From NCBI RefSeq assembly GCF_001613065.1, contig NZ_BDBQ01000015.1, positions 1-64,000 of the forward strand: a DNA stretch of 64,000 bases, written 5' to 3'. The translations under genes were made by a program, and so were the position numbers. The notes under the pieces were generated by a model. That model was not told the DNA's origin and did not search any database. It saw only the letters and a program-made list of their open reading frames with translations. Below are positions 35,648 to 44,950 of this stretch, one piece after another (position 1 is the first letter of the stretch; the number at the start of each line of letters is the position of its first letter). Source of the stretch: Nocardia miyunensis NBRC 108239 (lineage in GTDB: Bacteria > Actinomycetota > Actinomycetes > Mycobacteriales > Mycobacteriaceae).

Positions 35648-36100
35648 ATGAGCGGGCCATCGTCCGTGGATCGTCTGGAGCGCGGGCTGGGTGTTGCGGG
35701 CCGGGTTGTTCAGTGGGTGGGCGCTTGCCTCTATCGAATGTTCCGGACCTGGTGGGCAACTCTGCTGGTGGTTGCCGGGCTGTGTGCCATATTCGTCGGG
35801 GGCAGCGAGCTGATCGACGCGCTCGGGACGCACTGCTCGGCCTCGGGGCTACCGGGGGGCTGTGTCGCGGGCGCGATCGAGCACCAGCGGAAGGTAGCGG
35901 TGCAGATCCTGGGGGTCGGCGTGCTGGTCACGCTGGTCGGCTGTGTTCTGTATCTGCGCTGGCTCCGGCCGGACTATTGGGGCGCGAGAATCCGCTTGGC
36001 CGTTCGAACCCCGGTGGATCGCGTTCTCGATCGGACTGTCGATGCTGCCTGGAACCGGGTGACGGGCGACAATCGCCGCAGCGGCGACGACTACCGGTAG
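35648..36100 (+). CDS. Two-TM membrane protein, unknown
   Basis: A 150-residue protein with two hydrophobic segments (WWATLLVVAGLCAIFVGGSE and VAVQILGVGVLVTLVGCVLY) and a cytoplasmic, arginine-rich C-terminus. Two cysteines in the outer loop (THCSASGLPGGC) may form a disulphide. GGAGGG precedes ATG 35648 by 8 bases; GTG 35645 is an alternative. It sits between pafA and pafB, where M. tuberculosis has no homologue that I recall. Function unknown. Confidence 0.75.
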   Translation: MSGPSSVDRLERGLGVAGRVVQWVGACLYRMFRTWWATLLVVAGLCAIFVGGSELIDALGTHCSASGLPGGCVAGAIEHQRKVAVQILGVGVLVTLVGCVLYLRWLRPDYWGARIRLAVRTPVDRVLDRTVDAAWNRVTGDNRRSGDDYR

Positions 36101-36307
36101 CGAGTGGATCATCTGATCGCGCCGATGTGACGGTTGGTGGTCCGCAGCAATGCGCAAGGCCGCGTCGGCGCTGGTCGGCGAGCGATGTGTAGATCTGCCT
36201 GAGCGCTTCGGTGTGCGGGTGTGAGTTCACCGGGAGTTCGCCGCTGGCGAAAGGGTGCGTGTCGCGAAAATTGTGATACCAGCGCACATCGATGCGGCCG
36301 GTCGCAT

Positions 36308-36313
36308 TACTCT
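36308..36313 (+). promoter_or_regulatory. -10 hexamer of pafB
   Basis: TACTCT, 7 bases before GTG 36321. Confidence 0.5.
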
Positions 36314-36320
36314 TGTCCGA

Positions 36321-37316
36321 GTGGCGATATCCAAGGTCGAGCGGCTGATGAATCTGGTTATCGCGCTGCTCTCGACCAGGCAGTTCCTGAGTGCCGAACG
36401 CATTCGTGACAGCGTCGCGGGATATGAGGACTCGGTCAGTGACGAGGCGTTCAGCCGGATGTTCGAGCGCGACAAGAACGAGTTGCGCGATCTCGGCATT
36501 CCCCTGGAGGTCGGTCCGGTCGGCCGATACACCTCTCAGGAGGGGTACCGGATCAATCGTGACGCCTACGAGCTCCCCGACATCGATCTGACCAGCGAGG
36601 AGGCCGCGGCCGTCGCGGTGGCCGTGCAGTTGTGGGAATCTCCCGAACTGGCCGCCGCGGCCGAGGGTGCCGTGCTGAAGCTACGGGCCGCCGGGATCCA
36701 CGTCGAGCCCGAGGCGGCACTGGCCTCGGTTCCAGCGGTGCCCGCCCGCACGCGCGGGTCGGAGGCGGCCCTGGGTAAGTTGCTGGCCGCCGTCGACGCC
36801 GGACGCGCGGTCCGATTCGAACACCGCAACTCGCACAACGCGCCGTATCTGATGCGCGATGTGGAGCCGTGGGGCGTGGTGACCCATCACGGACGGTGGT
36901 ACCTGGTCGGGCACGATCGCATCCGTAACGCGGTGCGCACCTTCCGCCTGTCCCGGATCGGTGAGGATGTCACCGCATACGGTCACGAGAACGCCGTCCG
37001 CAAACCCGAGGGCGCGGATCTGCGCGAGATGGTCGCCCGGGTGACCGGTGCGGCCCCCGTGACGGGGACCGCGACGGTGTGGGTGGCCGACGGCCGCGGC
37101 CAGGAGATTCGCCGTCTCGGCGCGGTCGTGGAGGAGCGCGAGGTCGGAGGTCGCGCGGGCGCGGTGGTGGAGGTTCCGGTGCGGTCGCGCGATTGGCTGG
37201 CGAGGCTGATCACCGGACTCGGTCCGGATGCGTTGGTGCTGGCCCCGGCACAGTTGCGCGAGGACATCGTGGGGCGGTTGCGATCGGTGCTCGAGCGCAC
37301 AGAGGTTCCGGCATGA
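36321..37316 (+). CDS. pafB: WYL-domain transcriptional regulator PafB
   Basis: A 331-residue regulator: an N-terminal winged helix-turn-helix (KVERLMNLVIALLSTRQFLS) followed by a WYL domain with PWGVVTHHGRWYLVGHDRIR and a C-terminal extension. With PafC it activates the LexA-independent DNA-damage response in mycobacteria. GTG 36321 aligns with the mycobacterial start and has a leaderless-type -10 hexamer; longer in-frame starts add sequence unlike the family. It overlaps pafC by 4 bases (ATGA). Confidence 0.95.
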   Translation: MAISKVERLMNLVIALLSTRQFLSAERIRDSVAGYEDSVSDEAFSRMFERDKNELRDLGIPLEVGPVGRYTSQEGYRINRDAYELPDIDLTSEEAAAVAVAVQLWESPELAAAAEGAVLKLRAAGIHVEPEAALASVPAVPARTRGSEAALGKLLAAVDAGRAVRFEHRNSHNAPYLMRDVEPWGVVTHHGRWYLVGHDRIRNAVRTFRLSRIGEDVTAYGHENAVRKPEGADLREMVARVTGAAPVTGTATVWVADGRGQEIRRLGAVVEEREVGGRAGAVVEVPVRSRDWLARLITGLGPDALVLAPAQLREDIVGRLRSVLERTEVPA

Positions 37317-38341
37317 CGCCCAGGAGCGCCCGCATGAGCGGTAGCCGGCTGTCCACGCGGTTGTCGCGGCTGCTGAACATGGTTCCGTACTTCCTGGCCA
37401 ATCCCGGGATCAGCGCCGCGGAGGCCGCCGAGGACCTGGGCGTGACGACCAAGCAGCTGATGAACGATCTCAATCAGCTCTGGATGTGCGGCCTGCCCGG
37501 ATACGGGCCCGGCGATCTGATCGACCTGTCCTTCTCGGAGGAGAGTGTCGAGGTCACCTTCTCCGCGGGCATCGACCGGCCGCTGCGGTTGACCTCGACC
37601 GAGGCCACCGCCCTGCTGGTGGCGCTGCGCTCGATCGCCGACCTGCCGGGCATGGTGGATCCGACGGCCGCGCACGCGGCGCTGGCGAAGATCGAGGCGG
37701 CCATCGCGGGGAGTGGAACCTCCGCGGGGACGGAATCGGTTGCGCCACTGGAGGCTCCGGCGGTGACGACGGTGCGTTCGGCGCTGGCGGCGAATCGGGC
37801 GCTGCGGCTGGTCTACTACTCCGCGAGCCGGGACGTGGTCTCCGATCGGGTGGTCGATCCGATCCGAATCGTGCTGGTGGACAACAACTCCTATCTGCAG
37901 GCCTGGTCCCGGCGGGCCGAGGGCGTGCGGCTGTTCCGATTCGATCGGATCGAGGAGGCCACCGAACTGGACGAACCGGCCCGTCCGCCCAGCCACGCCA
38001 CCGACGAGGCCGCCGCGCTGGACCTGTTCTCCGACGATCCCGCGGTCCCGTTGGCGCACTTGCGGATTCGCGCCGATTACGGCTGGGTACTGGATCAGTA
38101 CCCGATGCAGCGCATCGCGCTGCTGCCGGACGGCGACGCCGAGGCCACGATGCGTTTCGCGACCCTGGACTGGATGGCGCGACTGCTGCTGGGCTTCGGC
38201 TCCGGAGTGACGGTACTGGGTCCGGCCGAGCTGGTCACGGCGGTGCGGGAACGGTCGAGCGCCGCCCTGGACGCCTACGCCGCACTGGCCGAGGATGGAG
38301 ACTACGGGGACAGTGTGATCGAGGAGGTAGGGCCCGCGTGA
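37313..38341 (+). CDS. pafC: WYL-domain transcriptional regulator PafC
   Basis: A 342-residue partner of PafB with its own helix-turn-helix (RLSRLLNMVPYFLANPGISA, then AEAAEDLGVTTKQLMNDLNQ) and WYL domain (LVYYSASRDVVSDRVVDPIR, then NNSYLQAWSRRAEGVRLFR). PafB and PafC act as one heterodimer that probably senses single-stranded DNA. ATG 37313 overlaps the pafB stop. Its own stop overlaps the next gene, a ketopantoate reductase homologue not seen at this site in mycobacteria. Confidence 0.95.
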   Translation: MTPRSARMSGSRLSTRLSRLLNMVPYFLANPGISAAEAAEDLGVTTKQLMNDLNQLWMCGLPGYGPGDLIDLSFSEESVEVTFSAGIDRPLRLTSTEATALLVALRSIADLPGMVDPTAAHAALAKIEAAIAGSGTSAGTESVAPLEAPAVTTVRSALAANRALRLVYYSASRDVVSDRVVDPIRIVLVDNNSYLQAWSRRAEGVRLFRFDRIEEATELDEPARPPSHATDEAAALDLFSDDPAVPLAHLRIRADYGWVLDQYPMQRIALLPDGDAEATMRFATLDWMARLLLGFGSGVTVLGPAELVTAVRERSSAALDAYAALAEDGDYGDSVIEEVGPA

Positions 38342-39393
38342 CATTTCGAGTGACGGTGCTCGGCGCCGGCAGTATCGGAATTTTCGTGGGAGGGAAGCTG
38401 GCGGCGGCGGGCGCCGATGTCACCTTCGTAGGGCGTCCGCGCCTGCTGGACGAGATCGCCGCGACCGGCCTGCGGCTCACCGACCTGGACGGCGGCTCCG
38501 ACCGGGTGGCACCGGCCGCCTTCGCGGTGGCGACCGAGCCGACCTCGGCCGCGACCGCCGATCTGGTCCTGGTGACGGTGAAATCCGCGCAGACGGCGGT
38601 GTCGGCCGAACAGCTGGTCGGCCGGGTCCGTTCGGACACGGTGGTGCTGAGCCTGCAGAACGGCATCGGCAACGACACCGTGATCGCGGAGATCCTGCCC
38701 TCGTGCGTGGTGCTGGCCGGGATGGTGATGTTCAACGTCGTGCACCGCGACGGCGGGGTTTTCCATCGCGGCACGGCCGGTGGCCTCGCGGTCGCCGACG
38801 ATCCTTCGCTCGAGCGGTTCGCGCCGCTGTTCGCCCGTGCGGGCCTGCCGCTGGATCGGCACGCGGATCTGCTGCCCGTGCAGTGGGCCAAACTGCTGCT
38901 GAATCTGAACAACCCGATCAACGCCCTGTCGGGTCTGCCGCTGCGCACCGAACTCGGCCAGCGCGATTACCGGCGCTGCCTGGCGCTCGCGCAGGCCGAG
39001 GCGCTGGCGGTGATGGACCGCGCGCAGATCCGTCCCGCGCGGCTGACTCCGCTGCCCCCGCACCTGATGGTGCGTGCGCTGACGATGCCCGACGTGCTGT
39101 TCAGCCGGATTTCCGGGCGGGTCGTCGCGGTGGATCCGCAGGCTCGCTCGTCGATGGCGGACGATCTGGAACAGGGGCGCAAGACGGAGATCGCCTGGCT
39201 GTCGGGGGAGATCGTGAGTCTGGGGCGGATGGTCGGCGTGCCGACGCCGGTCAACGCCTGTCTGATGGAGTTGATCGGTCTGGCCGAACGGGGTGATGAG
39301 CGCCGGTGGAGCGGGGCGGATCTGCTCGCGCGGTTGCGTTCGGCGAAATGCGATGCCACCGAAGACGCCGCCCGTCCATCGGACCGCGCCTGA
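38338..39393 (+). CDS. Ketopantoate reductase family protein (PanE/ApbA)
   Basis: A 351-residue NADPH-dependent 2-dehydropantoate 2-reductase-like protein. The Rossmann motif is [34 protein letters not shown] and [18 protein letters not shown] are family blocks; the catalytic lysine is in [22 protein letters not shown] 38338 overlaps the pafC stop by 4 bases, so it is translationally coupled to a DNA-damage regulator. Whether it is the true pantothenate enzyme or a paralogue acting on another 2-oxo acid cannot be told. Confidence 0.88.
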   Translation: MTFRVTVLGAGSIGIFVGGKLAAAGADVTFVGRPRLLDEIAATGLRLTDLDGGSDRVAPAAFAVATEPTSAATADLVLVTVKSAQTAVSAEQLVGRVRSDTVVLSLQNGIGNDTVIAEILPSCVVLAGMVMFNVVHRDGGVFHRGTAGGLAVADDPSLERFAPLFARAGLPLDRHADLLPVQWAKLLLNLNNPINALSGLPLRTELGQRDYRRCLALAQAEALAVMDRAQIRPARLTPLPPHLMVRALTMPDVLFSRISGRVVAVDPQARSSMADDLEQGRKTEIAWLSGEIVSLGRMVGVPTPVNACLMELIGLAERGDERRWSGADLLARLRSAKCDATEDAARPSDRA

Positions 39394-39454
39394 CGGACGT
39401 TATCGTTCTTCCCGGTCCGGTAACATCGGACTTACCACAGTTTGGAGGTTATCG

Positions 39455-39721
39455 ATGGGTACATTCGGCCCGACGCACTGGATCATCATCGCGGTGCTGG
39501 TGCTGGTGCTGTTCGGCGCCAAGCGGCTGCCCGATGCGGCTCGTGGCCTCGGACGTTCGTTGCGCATCTTCAAGAGCGAGATGAGCGAGATGCAGTCCGA
39601 AGGCGGGCAGCCCGAGAAGCAGCAGCCCGCGCCCGCGCCCGCCCCGCAGGAGTTGCCCACCTCGCAGCCAGCCCAGCCCGCCCCGCAGGTCCAGGCGAAT
39701 CCGGAAGTGCACAAGGCCTAG
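39455..39721 (+). CDS. tatA: Sec-independent translocase protein TatA
   Basis: An 88-residue TatA: one membrane helix ([13 protein letters not shown]), the [20 protein letters not shown] amphipathic helix, and a Pro/Gln-rich tail. It forms the pore component of the twin-arginine system that exports folded proteins. TTTGGAGG before ATG 39455 is a strong ribosome binding site. tatC follows after 104 bases; tatB is not adjacent, as in mycobacteria. Confidence 0.97.
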   Translation: MGTFGPTHWIIIAVLVLVLFGAKRLPDAARGLGRSLRIFKSEMSEMQSEGGQPEKQQPAPAPAPQELPTSQPAQPAPQVQANPEVHKA

Positions 39722-39825
39722 CCGACACGACGGCTCTGCCCGCACCGGACCGGCAGGTACCGGTGACGGTGGCGGGTGAGTCGCGCAGGTCCGGCGTCCG
39801 GCGAGCAGCGAGGCATTGAGATCCC

Positions 39826-40815
39826 ATGCGCATTCCGTTCGATCCTCGGCGTAGCCGACGTAGAACGAATCCCGACGGCACCATGTCGTTGGTCGAACAT
39901 CTCGAGGAGTTGCGCTCGCGGCTGCTCAAGGCGCTGCTGGCTGTCGCCCTCACCACCGTGCTGGGGTTCCTGTGGTACCAGTACGGATTTCTCGGCGTGC
40001 ACAGTCTGGGCGACATTCTGCGCGGACCCTATTGTTCGTTGCCCGCGTCCTCCCGGGCGAATCTGAGCGCCGACGGCGCCTGCCGACTGCTGGCGACCGC
40101 ACCGTTCGAGCAGTTCATGCTCCGGTTCAAGGTCGGCCTCACCGCCGGAATCGTGTTGGCCAGCCCGGTCTGGCTGTATCAGGTCTGGGGTTTCGTCACC
40201 CCCGGTCTGTACGCCAAGGAGCGTAAGTACGCCATCAGCTTCGTCACTTCCGGCGTACTGCTGTTCGTGGTCGGCGCGCTGCTGGCGTACTGGGTGGTCG
40301 CCCACGCGCTGCGGTTCCTGATGTCGATCGGCAACAACGTCCAGATCACCGCGTTGAGCGGTACGCAGTACTTCGGGTTCATCATCAAGCTGCTGATCAT
40401 CTTCGGCGTCAGTTTCGAGACGCCGCTGCTGATCGTCGGGCTCAACGCCATCGGTGTGCTCAGTTACGAGCGGCTCAAGAAGTGGCGGCGCGGAATGATC
40501 TTCGGGTTGTTCGTCTTCGCCGCGATCGTCACCCCGCAGGATCCGTTCTCGATGCTGGCCCTGGCCTGTGCGCTGACCGTGCTGTTCGAGGTGGCGGTGC
40601 AGGTGTCCCGGATCAACGACAAGCGGCGTGCGCGGCTGCGCGAGGACTGGAGCGAACTGTCCGACGACCAGGCGTCTCCGCTGACCGGAAACGAAGCGGT
40701 CGAGCGGGTGGAACCGGTGAGCGCGGCCACGCCGATCGATCCGGCGGCCACGATTCTGCCCGGCAGCTCGGAGAAAACGCCGCGACCCGTGTCGGACTAC
40801 TCCGATACGCTCTGA
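39826..40815 (+). CDS. tatC: Sec-independent translocase protein TatC
   Basis: A 329-residue TatC with six predicted membrane helices. [20 protein letters not shown] is the signal-peptide-binding N-terminus, and [40 protein letters not shown] and [20 protein letters not shown] are conserved. The cytoplasmic tail of about 65 residues is acidic and longer than in E. coli. It follows tatA. The helY promoter hexamer lies inside its last codons. Confidence 0.97.
   Translation: MRIPFDPRRSRRRTNPDGTMSLVEHLEELRSRLLKALLAVALTTVLGFLWYQYGFLGVHSLGDILRGPYCSLPASSRANLSADGACRLLATAPFEQFMLRFKVGLTAGIVLASPVWLYQVWGFVTPGLYAKERKYAISFVTSGVLLFVVGALLAYWVVAHALRFLMSIGNNVQITALSGTQYFGFIIKLLIIFGVSFETPLLIVGLNAIGVLSYERLKKWRRGMIFGLFVFAAIVTPQDPFSMLALACALTVLFEVAVQVSRINDKRRARLREDWSELSDDQASPLTGNEAVERVEPVSAATPIDPAATILPGSSEKTPRPVSDYSDTL
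40806..40811 (+). promoter_or_regulatory. -10 hexamer of helY
   Basis: TACGCT, 7 bases before GTG 40819, inside the 3' end of tatC. It could give a leaderless helY mRNA independent of tat transcription. Confidence 0.4.
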
Positions 40816-40818
40816 CGA

Positions 40819-43515
40819 GTGGCACAACGGTCGCCGATCGGCGAACTCGCGGCATTCGCCGCTGAACTGACATTCACGCTCGACCCGTTCCAGCAGCAGG
40901 CGTGCGAGGCGCTGCAGGGCGGGCACAGCGTGCTCGTGTGCGCGCCCACCGGGGCCGGTAAGACCGTCGTCGGTGAGTTCGCGGTCCATCTGGCTCGGGC
41001 CGCGGGCGGCAAATGTTTCTATACGACCCCGATCAAGGCGTTGTCGAATCAGAAGTACGCCGATCTGGTCGAACGCTACGGCCGCGGTCAGGTGGGTCTG
41101 CTGACCGGTGACCAGTCGTTGTATCCGGACGCCCCGGTGGTGGTGATGACCACCGAGGTGCTGCGGAACATGCTGTACGCGAGTTCGGATGCGCTGCAGG
41201 GGTTGTCGTACGTCGTCATGGACGAGGTGCACTATCTGGCCGATCGCTTCCGCGGGGCGGTGTGGGAGGAGGTCATCCTGCATCTGCCGCCGGACGTCCG
41301 GCTGGTGAGCCTGTCCGCGACGGTGAGCAACGCCGAGGAGTTCGGCGCCTGGATGGAGACCGTGCGCGGGGATACCGCCGTCATCGTCGACGAGACGCGT
41401 CCGGTTCCGCTGTGGCAGCACGTGCTGGTGGGGCGGCGGATGTTCGATCTGTTCGACCAGAAGTCCAGTGATCAGAAGATCCTCGTCGACGAGGATCTGG
41501 TGCGGTACATCAAGCACCGTGAGGAAGCCGACCGGATCAACGGCTGGAGCGGTCCACGGCATCGCGGCGGCGGCCCGCGCCGCGACTTCCGCCCGGTGCA
41601 CCGCCCGGAGATGCTGGCGCGGCTGGACGAGGAGGGGCTGCTCCCGGCGATCACGTTCATCTTCTCCCGTGCGGGTTGCGACGGAGCGCTCGCGCAGTGC
41701 CTGCGTTCCCGGCTGGACCTGAGTCGTGAGGACGACCACGAGCGCGTCGCGCAGATCATCGATGCGCATACCGGCGATCTGCCGCGCGGCGACCTCGAGG
41801 TGCTCGGGTACTGGGAGTGGCGCGAGGGATTGTTCCGCGGCTTGGCCGCACACCATGCCGGGATGCTGCCCGCCTTCCGGCACACCGTGGAGGAGTTGTT
41901 CGTCAACGGCCTGGTTCGGGCCGTATTCGCTACGGAGACACTGGCTTTGGGCATCAATATGCCCGCGCGCACGGTGGTGCTGGAGCGGCTGGTCAAATTC
42001 AACGGCGAATCGCACGCCGAGCTGACCCCGGGCGAGTACACCCAGCTCACGGGCCGGGCCGGGCGTCGCGGTATCGACGTCGAGGGTCACGCGGTGGTGG
42101 TGTGGCATCCCGATGTGGACACCAGTGCCGTCGCTGGTCTTGCCTCGACCCGGACATATCCGCTGCGCAGCTCGTTCCGTCCGGGCTACAACATGTCGAT
42201 CAATCTCATCGACCGGATGGGCTCGAAGGAGTCGCGGGCGCTGCTGGAACGTTCGTTCGCGCAGTTCCAGGCGGACCGCTCGGTCGTCGGGCTGGTCCGC
42301 GGCATCGAGCGCAACGAGGGGCAGCTGCGCAAATTGCGGTCGCAGATCGATCACGACGGATTCCTGGAGTACATGTCGCTGCGGGAGCGGATCTCCCAGC
42401 GTGAGCGCGATATCGAGCGGCAGGGGCGCGCCGATCGCCGCGGTGCGGCGGTGGCGGCGCTGACCTCGCTACGGCGCGGTGACGTGGTGGCCATCCCGAG
42501 TGGGCGGCGGCAGGGCCTGGCGGTGATCCTGGAACCCGATCAGTCCCCGGGCGATCCGCGTCCGCTGGTGCTGACCGAGGACAAGTGGGCCGGGCGCATC
42601 TCCGCGGCCGACTTCCCGACGCCCGCGCAGCCGCTGGGCCGGATGCGGCTGCCGCGGCACGTCGATCACCGCACCGCTCGCACCCGTCGCGACCTGGCCT
42701 CGGCCCTGCGCAGCACCGGCATCACCCCGCCCGGACGGCAGCGTCGCGGTACCAAGGCCAAGGGCGGCGAGGATCGGGAGCTGGCCACGCTGCGGCGCGC
42801 GTTGCGTTCGCATCCGGCGCATTCCCGTCCGGACCGGGAGCAGTTGGCGCGCGTCGGTGAACGCTACAACCGCGTGCAGCGCGAGACCGAGGCCATGCGC
42901 CAGAAGGTCTCCGCGGCGACGAACTCCCTGGCCCGCACCTTCGATCGAATCGTGGAACTGCTCACCGAGCGCGGCTATGTGGACGACGCGGGTGAGGTGA
43001 CCGCCGACGGCCGTCGGCTCGCGCGCATCTACACCGAGGCGGATCTGGTCGTCGCCGAATGTCTGCGCCACGGCGTCTGGCGCGGACTCGGACCGGCCGA
43101 ACTGGCCGCGGTGGTGTCGATACTGGTATACGAATCACGCCAGGAGACAGGGTATTTGAGCCCGTCGGGCCCGACGGCCCCGATTCGGCGCGCGGTCGCG
43201 GCGACCATGGGCGTCTGGAGTGACCTGCGCACCGACGAGGCTCAGCACAAGCTGACCCCGACCCGGGAGCCCGATCTGGGTTTCGTCACCGGTCTGCACA
43301 AGTGGGCCCGCGGTGACGGACTGGCCGAATCCCTGCTGGCCAGCGGTGATCAGGGCAATGCGCTCTCGGCCGGTGATTTCGTGCGCTGGTGCCGCCAGGT
43401 TATCGACCTGCTCGACCAGATTCACAACACCGCCGACGACGTCGAGGTGGCCGGAACGGCGTCGAAAGCGGTCCGCGCGATCCGCCGCGGCGTGGTCGCG
43501 GTCGACTCGGCGTGA
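40819..43515 (+). CDS. helY: DEVH-box helicase HelY (Ski2/Mtr4-like)
   Basis: An 898-residue superfamily 2 helicase. Walker A is A42-PTGAGKT, the DEVH box is VVMDEVHYLADRFRG, and motif VI is QLTGRAGRRGID. The C-terminal half has the helical arch-like and DSHCT-type region of the Ski2/Mtr4 family, which in eukaryotes feeds RNA to the exosome. The bacterial role is probably RNA turnover. It starts at GTG 40819, 3 bases after the tatC stop, as in M. tuberculosis (tatA-tatC-helY). Confidence 0.95.
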   Translation: MAQRSPIGELAAFAAELTFTLDPFQQQACEALQGGHSVLVCAPTGAGKTVVGEFAVHLARAAGGKCFYTTPIKALSNQKYADLVERYGRGQVGLLTGDQSLYPDAPVVVMTTEVLRNMLYASSDALQGLSYVVMDEVHYLADRFRGAVWEEVILHLPPDVRLVSLSATVSNAEEFGAWMETVRGDTAVIVDETRPVPLWQHVLVGRRMFDLFDQKSSDQKILVDEDLVRYIKHREEADRINGWSGPRHRGGGPRRDFRPVHRPEMLARLDEEGLLPAITFIFSRAGCDGALAQCLRSRLDLSREDDHERVAQIIDAHTGDLPRGDLEVLGYWEWREGLFRGLAAHHAGMLPAFRHTVEELFVNGLVRAVFATETLALGINMPARTVVLERLVKFNGESHAELTPGEYTQLTGRAGRRGIDVEGHAVVVWHPDVDTSAVAGLASTRTYPLRSSFRPGYNMSINLIDRMGSKESRALLERSFAQFQADRSVVGLVRGIERNEGQLRKLRSQIDHDGFLEYMSLRERISQRERDIERQGRADRRGAAVAALTSLRRGDVVAIPSGRRQGLAVILEPDQSPGDPRPLVLTEDKWAGRISAADFPTPAQPLGRMRLPRHVDHRTARTRRDLASALRSTGITPPGRQRRGTKAKGGEDRELATLRRALRSHPAHSRPDREQLARVGERYNRVQRETEAMRQKVSAATNSLARTFDRIVELLTERGYVDDAGEVTADGRRLARIYTEADLVVAECLRHGVWRGLGPAELAAVVSILVYESRQETGYLSPSGPTAPIRRAVAATMGVWSDLRTDEAQHKLTPTREPDLGFVTGLHKWARGDGLAESLLASGDQGNALSAGDFVRWCRQVIDLLDQIHNTADDVEVAGTASKAVRAIRRGVVAVDSA

Positions 43516-43643
43516 CCGCCTATCCAATGGACACAGACGGTGCCGAACTGTGATTTGATGCTTGCGAGTACCGACCGTGGTGAGCGACTGACGACCTCAC
43601 GCGGGGGGCAAGCGTGTGTAGGACGACGAGTGGAGGCAGGCAG

Positions 43644-44369
43644 ATGAGCGGCCCGTACGGACCGAACGATACCCCTGGTCCAGGGGAGGGACACAGTAGC
43701 GATCCAACTCAGCAGTGGACCGGTCAGCAGCCTGCCGACCCGACGCAGCAGTGGGGTGGTCAGCAACAGGCCGGTCAGCAGCAGTGGAGTCAGCCGGGGC
43801 AGACGTCTTGGCCGCCGCAGTCCACCGGCAACGCCGATCCGACGCAGCAGTGGGGTGGTCAGCAGCCCGGCGGTCAACAGCAGCAGTGGGGACAGGGGAG
43901 CGGAACGTCGTGGCCGCAGCAGCCGCCCGCGCAGCCGCAGCCGTGGGAGGCGACGCAGCAGCAGTGGGGGCAGCCGCCGCAGCAACCGCAGCAGTGGAAC
44001 CAGTCCGGCCAGTGGAATCAGGAACAGCTGCCTTCGCTGCAGACCACCGGCGGTAAGAAGTCGCGTCGCGGTCTGATCATCGGCGGTGGGATCGGCGCGG
44101 TCGTCGTGGTTGTCGTGGTCGTGGTGCTGGCCGTGGTCTTCCTCGGCAGCGATAAGCTGGACAACACCGCCGTGCAGTCCGGGGTGCAGAAGGTGCTCAA
44201 GGATTCGTACGGCATCGACGACGTGCAGAACGTCAGCTGCCCTTCCGGCCAGACGGTGGAGGTCGGCAAGACGTTCACCTGCTCACTCAAGGTCGGCGGC
44301 GAGCAGAAGAAGGTCACGATCAAGGTCACCAAGTCCGACGGCACCTACGAGGTCGGCCGCCCGAACTGA
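43644..44369 (+). CDS. DUF4333 membrane protein with Gln-rich N-terminus
   Basis: A 241-residue protein. The first 140 residues are low complexity with repeated DPTQQWGGQQ and PQQW-type units and would be cytoplasmic. A single membrane helix (GGGIGAVVVVVVVVVLAVVF) follows, and a C-terminal DUF4333 domain containing DVQNVSCPSGQTVEVGKTFT, then CSLKVGG, with a conserved cysteine pair, lies outside. TGGAGG precedes ATG 43644. The homologue in M. tuberculosis at this place is recalled as Rv2091c. Function unknown; probably cell envelope related. Confidence 0.85.
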   Translation: MSGPYGPNDTPGPGEGHSSDPTQQWTGQQPADPTQQWGGQQQAGQQQWSQPGQTSWPPQSTGNADPTQQWGGQQPGGQQQQWGQGSGTSWPQQPPAQPQPWEATQQQWGQPPQQPQQWNQSGQWNQEQLPSLQTTGGKKSRRGLIIGGGIGAVVVVVVVVVLAVVFLGSDKLDNTAVQSGVQKVLKDSYGIDDVQNVSCPSGQTVEVGKTFTCSLKVGGEQKKVTIKVTKSDGTYEVGRPN

Positions 44370-44420
44370 GGCTGTATTTTTGGCCTCCGCTTCGCTCCGG
44401 CGGTTTTTCGGCGCCCGAAT

Positions 44421-44485
44421 GGCTCGTCGTTGCGCGGTCGAGACTCGGCCTTCGGCCATGCGCTTCGACCGCGCAACGACGAGCC
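44421..44485 (+). terminator. Long hairpin after DUF4333 gene
   Basis: A perfect 21-base inverted repeat (44421-44441 with 44465-44485) whose 23-base loop holds a second small hairpin (GGCC-TTC-GGCC). It lies 52 bases after the stop. Unusually long for a terminator; it may be a dispersed repeat element used as one. Confidence 0.6.
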
Positions 44486-44630
44486 GCGCAGAAAAACTTT
44501 GGGGTTGGCGTTTCTTGGCCTGACTGTTCCGGCGCACAGAGACGCTTCGCCGCTGGGCACGTTGTGAGGTGGTTGCGCTGGGGCTCGCACTATGCGGGGG
44601 TTGCCTGCGGCTTCGGGGAGAGGGCTGCAT

Positions 44631-44716
44631 GCTGGTTCGGTAGGCGTGTTGCGGTGAAAAGTGTTGGTGGCGTTGTGGTTCGGCTCGACTGTTCCGATAG
44701 TCGGCAGAGCTTCGGC
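44631..44716 (+). repeat. Direct repeat, copy 1 (86 bp)
   Basis: Identical to copy 2 except for one base (A at 44697). Starts GCTGGTTCGGTAGGCGTGTT. Confidence 0.9.
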
Positions 44717-44810
44717 ATTGGGCGCGATGCGGCGTGGCCGGGTTGGTTCGGTTTCTCGCTCTTCGCCTGATCGGTGGGTCTCGTCTGTGGGTTCGGGTGC
44801 AAAGCTGACG

Positions 44811-44896
44811 GCTGGTTCGGTAGGCGTGTTGCGGTGAAAAGTGTTGGTGGCGTTGTGGTTCGGCTCGACTGTTCCGGTAGTCGGCAGAGCTTCGGC
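44811..44896 (+). repeat. Direct repeat, copy 2 (86 bp)
   Basis: Offset exactly 180 bases from copy 1; a single difference (G at 44877). The sequence between the copies is not repeated. Confidence 0.9.
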
Positions 44897-44950
44897 GCCG
44901 GGTGCGTGCGGGTGATCGGGTAGGCGCTGGAGCCAGTTGCCGGGTTGTGG

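Larger units (their letters stand above)
44370..44950 (+). other. Repeat-rich intergenic region
   Basis: 581 bases between the DUF4333 gene and the exonuclease stop, with no gene that I can support. It contains the long hairpin above and two near-identical 86-base copies plus a diverged third copy further left (from about 44522). Confidence 0.6.

Noticed and set aside
39718..42354. An 878-codon minus-strand frame opposite tatC and helY
   Set aside because: Shadow of two well-known genes; no start signal and no recognisable domain.
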